Below, in pieces: positions 59,512 through 64,000 of a DNA stretch of 64,000 nucleotides. The DNA comes from Leadbetterella sp964563435 (GTDB taxonomy: Bacteria > Bacteroidota > Bacteroidia > Cytophagales > Spirosomataceae). The notes below the pieces were generated by a model. The model made no database searches. It had not been told where the DNA came from and worked only from the letters and a program-made list of their open reading frames with translations. Made by a program: the position numbers and the translations under genes. Every line of letters starts with the position of its first letter. The first letter of the stretch is position 1. The DNA lies in NCBI GenBank assembly GCA_964563435.1, contig CAZLXI010000015.1, forward strand, positions 33,342-97,341, given 5' to 3'.

Positions 59512-59844
59512 ATGATTTTTACTGAGAAAACACTATCAGAAGTAATGGAAATACTCCGGCAAAGGGGATACACCGAAGATTTCAACCTGCTGGAAGAGAA
59601 TATTTCCTACAAAAAAGACGGAGAAAAGGTAAATATATCTGACATCGTCATTGATAAAGTTTACCGGTTTACGGGACTCAGCGACCTGGATGACGAAGCC
59701 ACCCTTTATGCCATGCGAAATACCCATGATGGTGCTATGGGCGTATTTGTAAACGGGTACAGCATCTATTCCGACCCAAAAGCCAATATGATCCTGAGCC
59801 AGATATCCGTTTATGAGAATGACGAAGACGACTGGTGCAAATAA
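59512..59844 (+). CDS. conserved hypothetical protein of the Bacteroidota 'phosphoribosylpyrophosphate synthetase'-labelled family
   Basis: A 110-residue acidic protein whose first half, LSEVMEILRQRGYTEDFNLLEENI, and the later DKVYRFTGLSDLDDEATLYAM and VFVNGYSIYSD match a small Bacteroidota family often mislabelled as phosphoribosylpyrophosphate synthetase. It has no PRPP-synthase motif and is far too short, so that name should not be used. Function unknown. It stands alone between the peptidase and the cysteine desulfurase genes. Confidence 0.75.
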   Translation: MIFTEKTLSEVMEILRQRGYTEDFNLLEENISYKKDGEKVNISDIVIDKVYRFTGLSDLDDEATLYAMRNTHDGAMGVFVNGYSIYSDPKANMILSQISVYENDEDDWCK

Positions 59845-59880
59845 GTACCTTTCGAATTACTTAGTATAACAAATATCTCG

Positions 59881-59910
59881 TTGATTCATGGTATATTTTT
59901 CGTAATTTTG
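59881..59910 (+). promoter_or_regulatory. promoter of the cysteine desulfurase gene
   Basis: TTG (59881-59883), 19-base spacer, TAATTTTG (59903-59910), 20 bases before the ATG. Confidence 0.65.
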
Positions 59911-59930
59911 CGGTCCATTGGAATAAAATC

Positions 59931-61073
59931 ATGGCGAAAAAAATATACCTTGACAATGCGGCCACCACTCCCATAGACCCTACTGTACTGGAAGTGATGA
60001 TGCCGTACCTTACCGATTTCTTCGGAAACCCCTCTTCCATTCATTCTCACGGACGAAAAGTTAAATCTGCTATTGAAAACGCCAGAAAGACCGTGGCCTC
60101 TATCTTAAATACATCGCCGGGGGAGATTTTCTTTACTTCGGGAGGGACAGAAGCTGACAATACCGCCCTTACCCAAAGTGTGAAGACTTTGGGTGTAAAG
60201 CATATAATTTCCAGCAGGCTGGAGCACCACGCCGTGCTGCACACCTTAGACCACCTGGAAAAATCCGGGAAGATCAGCGTTACTTACCTGGAGAACGACG
60301 GAAAAGGTGTCCTGGACGTTGATGCTATTCCTTCCTTACTGGAAAATAACCCTCACAGCATGATATCGCTCATGCATGGGAACAACGAGATCGCCAACCT
60401 GCTTGACATTCAGAAAGTCAGTGAGATGGCGCTCGCTCACGGGGCCGTTTTCCACTCGGATACCGTTCAGACGATGGGCCACTACGCTTTTGATCTTCAG
60501 AAACTACCGATTGATTTTATCGTTGGAGCCGCCCATAAATTTCACGGGCCGAAGGGAGTGGGCTTCCTTTATATCAATGCAAAAAATAAAATATCGCCTT
60601 TCATTCACGGTGGAGCCCAGGAACGTAATATGCGTGGCGGTACGGAAAACCTTTATGGTATAGTAGGCCTGGCCAGGGCCCTGGAACTGGCTACCTCCCA
60701 TCTCGAAGACCACCAAAAGCGCATTAAGGGTTTAAAGTCCGGAATGATCCGTCTTCTGAAAGAGAAAATACCTCATGTGGAATTTAACGGCCGCTCCGAA
60801 GAAGTGGAAAACAGCCTTTACACCGTTCTGAATGTAAGCTTCCCGGAACATCCTGATAACGAGATGCTCCTGTTCAATTTAGACATTGAAGGAATCTCCT
60901 GCTCCGGAGGAAGCGCCTGCTCCAGCGGTACCAACCAGGGGTCTCATGTGCTTAACGCTCTCAACCTCGACAGCGCCCGGGCCAATGTACGCTTTTCATT
61001 CAGCAAATTCACTACCGAAGAAGATATTGATAATACCGTGAATATCCTCCAAAAGATCTTCGCGACCCCCTAA
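59931..61073 (+). CDS. cysteine desulfurase (NifS/IscS family)
   Basis: A 380-residue PLP enzyme that takes sulfur from cysteine for Fe-S cluster and thio-cofactor synthesis. Seen: YLDNAATTPIDPTVLEVM, FTSGGTEADNTAL, HSDTVQTMGH, the PLP Lys in GAAHKFHGPKGVGF near residue 203, GGAQERNMRGGTEN, and the sulfur-carrying Cys in ISCSGGSACSSGT near 328. No iscU/iscA partner genes are adjacent, so it is probably the general-purpose copy. Confidence 0.94.
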   Translation: MAKKIYLDNAATTPIDPTVLEVMMPYLTDFFGNPSSIHSHGRKVKSAIENARKTVASILNTSPGEIFFTSGGTEADNTALTQSVKTLGVKHIISSRLEHHAVLHTLDHLEKSGKISVTYLENDGKGVLDVDAIPSLLENNPHSMISLMHGNNEIANLLDIQKVSEMALAHGAVFHSDTVQTMGHYAFDLQKLPIDFIVGAAHKFHGPKGVGFLYINAKNKISPFIHGGAQERNMRGGTENLYGIVGLARALELATSHLEDHQKRIKGLKSGMIRLLKEKIPHVEFNGRSEEVENSLYTVLNVSFPEHPDNEMLLFNLDIEGISCSGGSACSSGTNQGSHVLNALNLDSARANVRFSFSKFTTEEDIDNTVNILQKIFATP

Positions 61074-61111
61074 GAGACTGCTCAAAAAGCATTAGCTGTT
61101 TATGGCCAGGG

Positions 61112-61250
61112 AAGATGTCTAAAAAATTTAGGAGTGTAAGGCATTGAGGATGAGGCCGAAGGAGCATACTAAAGGTATGTGACTGAGGCCAAATTCCAAA
61201 ACAACGCAGCAGTTTGTCGCAGCGGCGAACCGTTACTTTTTAGACAGCTT
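61112..61250. mobile_element. MITE-like palindromic element, copy C
   Basis: Inverted ends AAGATGTCTAAAAAA (61112-61126) and the complement ending TAGACAGCTT (61250) flank a core with CCGAAGGAGCATACT, ATGTGACTGAGG and AACGCAGCAGTTTGTCGC, matching the reverse complement of copy B. It lies between the convergent cysteine desulfurase and glycogen synthase genes. Confidence 0.7.
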
Positions 61251-61255
61251 CCTTC

Positions 61256-63261
61256 TTATCGTCCCTTTTTCTTGATTGCCAGATCATGGGCCGTATCATA
61301 ATACGACCGGAGGTTGGTCCAGTCAAAAACATCAGAAATATTCTCTACACGATTCCGCTGCATAATTCNNNNNNNNNNNNNNNNNNNNNNNNNNNNNNNN
61401 NNNNNNNNNNNNNNNNNNNNNNNNNNNNNNNNNNNNNNNNNNNNNNNNNNNNNNNNNNNNNNNNNNNNTTGGTCCAGTCAAAAACATCAGAAATATTCTC
61501 TACACGATTCCGCTGCATAATTCTTTCTCTTCGACTCAGAGTAGCAAATTTGAACATCATATCGGCCAGTTGCTCGGCTGCCCGGTCAAAATTATATTCT
61601 TTCCTGTTGGCCACGTAGATTCCCACGTTTTCGTGATCCGCCATAAGGCCCTGGATATAATCTCCGAACCCCGACAGGTCGCTGGTAACGGTAGGGATAC
61701 CCCTCACAATACATTCCAGGGGTGTATACCCCCAGGGTTCGTAATAGCTCGGGAAAACCCCCAGATGACATCCTCTAACGAACTGGCTGTATTCCAGACC
61801 AAAAAGCGGGTTAGTCGAAGAAATGAAATCCGGATGATACACAAATTTGACCCGGTCCTGCTGGTGATTCTGGAGGTTGGTCCGTTCAAAAAACCGTACA
61901 ATATCGTCCTTCTCCTTTAAAATATGGGTAACGGTGCGCGGCAGGGTCTTGGTTTTCCAGGTCTGTATGGTTCTGCGCAGGCGAAGCCGCCAGTACTCGC
62001 TCACAAACTGGTTAAGATCCGGCATGGTGGTATCTTCATTGGAGGCAGAAGCATGAAACAGGTGCTCTCCCACTTCATTCTCGATCGACTTGCAGGTTTC
62101 CTCAATTTCTTCCATTACCGCCCGTGACTGCAACACCTGGGGATCAATGGAAAAGACCGGGTTCCGGGTGATGATGAACATCACTACCGTAATATCCAGG
62201 CCCGACTGCACGATTTTGAAGTTTAAACGCTTCAGGGCTTCCAGCGTCAGGTCATATCCCTTATTCTTGAACTCATACCGCCCCGAGGTGAAAAAATACA
62301 ACGTATTGTCCAGGTCCCAGGAGTAGCTCTGAAAGAAATGCCCCATGACAAATTGGTTGATCTTCTGCTTATATTTCAGATGCAGGTTCTGAAACTCATG
62401 GGTAGCCGCAAAACGCGTGATGTTGAGTCCGTTAGGGAGGATGAGGTCACAAGACCTCCCATAGAATACTTCACACTCCCTGGCAGTAACTTCGGAAACC
62501 GTAGTTAACACATTACATTGCTGCGCTGACAGCCTCTCTATGGTCGCCTGGGCTTCTATACCGTAATGTTTCGCTTCTTTCTCCCAATTGTATTTAGGAA
62601 GATTTTCATAGAAATCATCTACATTGCCAGCAATGTACCTTCCCAGCATAGTGGCATGGGTGGTAAAAACGGTACCTACGTTAACATTATCCTTCTTCAG
62701 GTCAAGAAGTGCAGTAGACGCCATCCATTCATGAAAATGAACGATGCAGTCCTGGTTTCTCGGCTTGGCATCGGCAAATGCAGTGATGTAATCCTTTACC
62801 ATGCTGCCAAAGGCGATCACACTGCTCACCAGGGGCTCGCTGTTCAGGGTGGAAATCCGGTGCCTTTCCCATAAATTATATTTCAGGGCATCGATCTTCG
62901 CCAGGGCCTGGTTAAAATCCACCAGTATGATATTCGGATTTCCGGTAACCAGCCAACGGCCGTAATAGGCTTCTATTCCCTGCCCACGGAGGTCGGCAGC
63001 TATACGCGAAAAAAGAGAATTGTCGTGATCAAGCCTTTCAAATTCAATACTTGCCGTTTGCGGAAAGTAAGGCCCTATCAGACAGTAATTCTCGCCCCAT
63101 TCCTCTACCATTGAGGGCACTTTGGAACGGATAACGGTATAAATACCTCCAACCTGGTTACAGACTTCCCATGCTACTTCAAAGAGAATGGGTTTAAGGG
63201 TTTCGCGCTTGGTGATCTTAATGGTCTCCTCCTGTTCTCTTTTCAATCTGATACCAGACAT
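61256..63261 (-). CDS. glycogen synthase, GT3 (eukaryotic-type), broken only by an assembly gap
   Basis: A glycosyltransferase of the GT3 glycogen-synthase family: LFEVAWEVCNQVGGIYTVIRSK at the start (UDP-sugar and allosteric region), VHFHEWMASTALLDLKKDNV, TVFTTHATMLGRYIAGN, LPNGLNITRFAATHE, and the acceptor-site FPSYYEPWGYTPLECIVRGIPTVT. GT3 enzymes are typical of fungi and animals but are also known in Bacteroidota. The 100-N run plus a 55-bp duplicate interrupts it. Removing one copy gives 617 codons in frame, with the C-terminus reading DVFDWTNLRSYYDTAHDLAI then KKKGR and stop at 61256. It makes alpha-1,4-glucan storage polymer. Confidence 0.9.
61314..61523. other. assembly gap (100 N) flanked by an exact 55-bp duplication
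   Basis: N run 61369-61468. The 55 bases at 61314-61368 are repeated exactly at 61469-61523. This is the pattern of two contigs that overlap by one k-mer and were joined with a fixed-size gap. Confidence 0.95.
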
Positions 63262-63472
63262 AATGCATTAGATATTAATAGGTTCACGCCTACTACAAGC
63301 CCGAAAGCCTATAGGTTTTGTACCAAAACACCTAAAAATAATAATAAAATAAAATAAAACTACTTCGGAGCGGGAAATTATGTTAAAAAATACTTTCACA
63401 AAAAAGTAAGAAACTAATCCCGCTACCGACCCTCGAGGCAGAATTGTAAAAAGGAAATTTCTTAAAAAATAA

Positions 63473-63860
63473 CTATTCAATGTACGCATTATCTGTCGGT
63501 TTTGCGGGCCTGGAGAAAATAAGCTCGGCTTTTTGTTGGCAAGCCTACCTGTCCATTTCTTTTGAGATAAATTCGGATCCGTTTCTATCTGGATTTTTTT
63601 GGGGGGGGACGCCCTGAAATAGTCTTAGCTCTTCCTATTCTTCGACTACCTGATATCCTTTGATTCCCTGCCCTGCATGAATGGCCATGCATTTCCTACT
63701 ATAATTATCCATTATCGTTAAGCAACGGATTTTCTTGCCACCGAAGAGTGCGGCTACGAAATCCATGCCGCAGCGGCAGACCGTTCCAGCAGCTGATACC
63801 CATCTAGGTTTGTTTAAGAGCAAAAGCGATCTGATCCTCCTCAAATTTCGATTTTTTCAT
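63473..63860 (-). pseudogene. internally deleted IS3-family transposase remnant
   Basis: On the minus strand the first codons read MKKSKFEEDQIAFALKQT, the start of IS3-family OrfA. They pass, after a frame break, into VCRCGMDFVAALFGGKKIRC and DNYSRKCMAIHAGQGIKGYQ, the DDE core of OrfB. With further frame shifts and stops come NGSEFISKEMDR and AELIFSRPAKPTDNAYIE, matching the second Asp and the Glu-side motif. OrfA's end and OrfB's start are deleted and the 3' part is lost. A C8A7 run (minus strand, ~63594-63608) is one break point. Non-functional. Confidence 0.85.
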
Positions 63861-64000
63861 CCCTTTTTTGCTTATTTAAAATTAGTTACTAAATCCTGTT
63901 TTCTCTGATTTTTAATACTCAGGTTTTGGAGAGGCCGTCAATATACATTGGGTAAAAATACAGATGATTAGAAGAAACGGATGAAGCAAGAATCAGGTGC
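63861..64000. other. region upstream of the IS3 remnant with a candidate IS end
   Basis: No gene seen. On the minus strand TGACGGCCTCTCCAAAACCT (from 63940) has the TGA-start, purine-rich form of IS3-family ends and could be the left end of the remnant. Confidence 0.35.

Noticed and set aside
59512..59844. Phosphoribosylpyrophosphate synthetase
   Set aside because: This label is used for similar short proteins, but the protein is only 110 residues and lacks the PRPP-binding motif.
61314..61523. Real 55-bp direct repeat or target-site duplication around an insertion
   Set aside because: The duplicate flanks only Ns, and collapsing it restores a perfect reading frame.
63473..63860. Active insertion sequence
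   Set aside because: Several stops, frame breaks and an internal deletion; the 3' part of the transposase is missing.

Overview
The window looks like a chromosomal stretch of a Bacteroidota (Bacteroidetes) bacterium of moderate GC content. The evidence is the recurrent TAnnTTTG-type -7 promoter box upstream of many genes, two large TonB-dependent receptors, the rpmG-DUF4295 ribosomal pair, a GT3-type glycogen synthase, MenD and a Tgt of the type seen in this phylum. Genus cannot be fixed from the sequence alone. No rRNA, tRNA or CRISPR array was recognised.

Layout. 1-9.5 kb: end of an acyl-CoA dehydrogenase, a CsgG-like lipoprotein, rpmG/DUF4295, a thioesterase, a 1071-aa TonB-dependent receptor with a strange Gln/Ala/Val-rich insert, then a PadR regulator with a tandem-PspC membrane protein. 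9.6-15.4 kb: a visibly more AT-rich block holding a plug-like lipoprotein, a split Ada/AlkB alkylation-repair operon (AraC-MGMT, 2OG oxygenase, mini Ada zinc domain, AlkB) with a downstream cupin gene, and an ArsR-SRPBCC-DUF998-DUF4287 operon whose promoter lies inside a palindromic operator. 15.4-34.3 kb: housekeeping and envelope genes (dgt, TVP38-type protein, GDP-fucose synthase, ndk, tgt, glycosyltransferase, LptF/G permease, aldehyde dehydrogenase, phosphocholine phospholipase C, MBL hydrolase, peroxiredoxin, metallophosphoesterase, MATE pump). 34.3-40 kb: another AT-rich, accessory-looking patch with a class I Fic toxin/antitoxin pair, a 452-aa protein of unknown function, and an AAA/DUF4143 ATPase preceded by four 23-bp tandem repeats; an alpha-L-fucosidase of ordinary composition sits in its middle. 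40-63.3 kb: mazG, free-Met sulfoxide reductase, menD with two low-complexity inserts, SlyD-like FKBP, lactonase and SGNH lipoproteins, cysS, nupC, guaB, idi, a DODA-type dioxygenase, a second TonB-dependent receptor divergent from a LytS/LytR/S10-peptidase operon, a cysteine desulfurase and a glycogen synthase. 63.5-63.9 kb: an internally deleted IS3-family remnant.

Recurrent structure outside genes. Most longer junctions between convergent genes are filled with palindromic elements of several unrelated families. One MITE-like family occurs three times (2510-2626, 23789-23924, 61112-61250), each time between convergent genes. The 100-N run at 61369-61468 is flanked by an exact 55-bp duplication. 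Collapsing it restores an intact 616-codon glycogen synthase gene, so the gap is an assembly artefact.

I did not find an unmistakable new multi-gene system. The best candidates for follow-up are the MITE-like convergent-junction elements, the iteron-like repeats before the DUF4143 ATPase, the split Ada operon, the plug-like lipoprotein and the unusual inserts in the TonB receptor and MenD.
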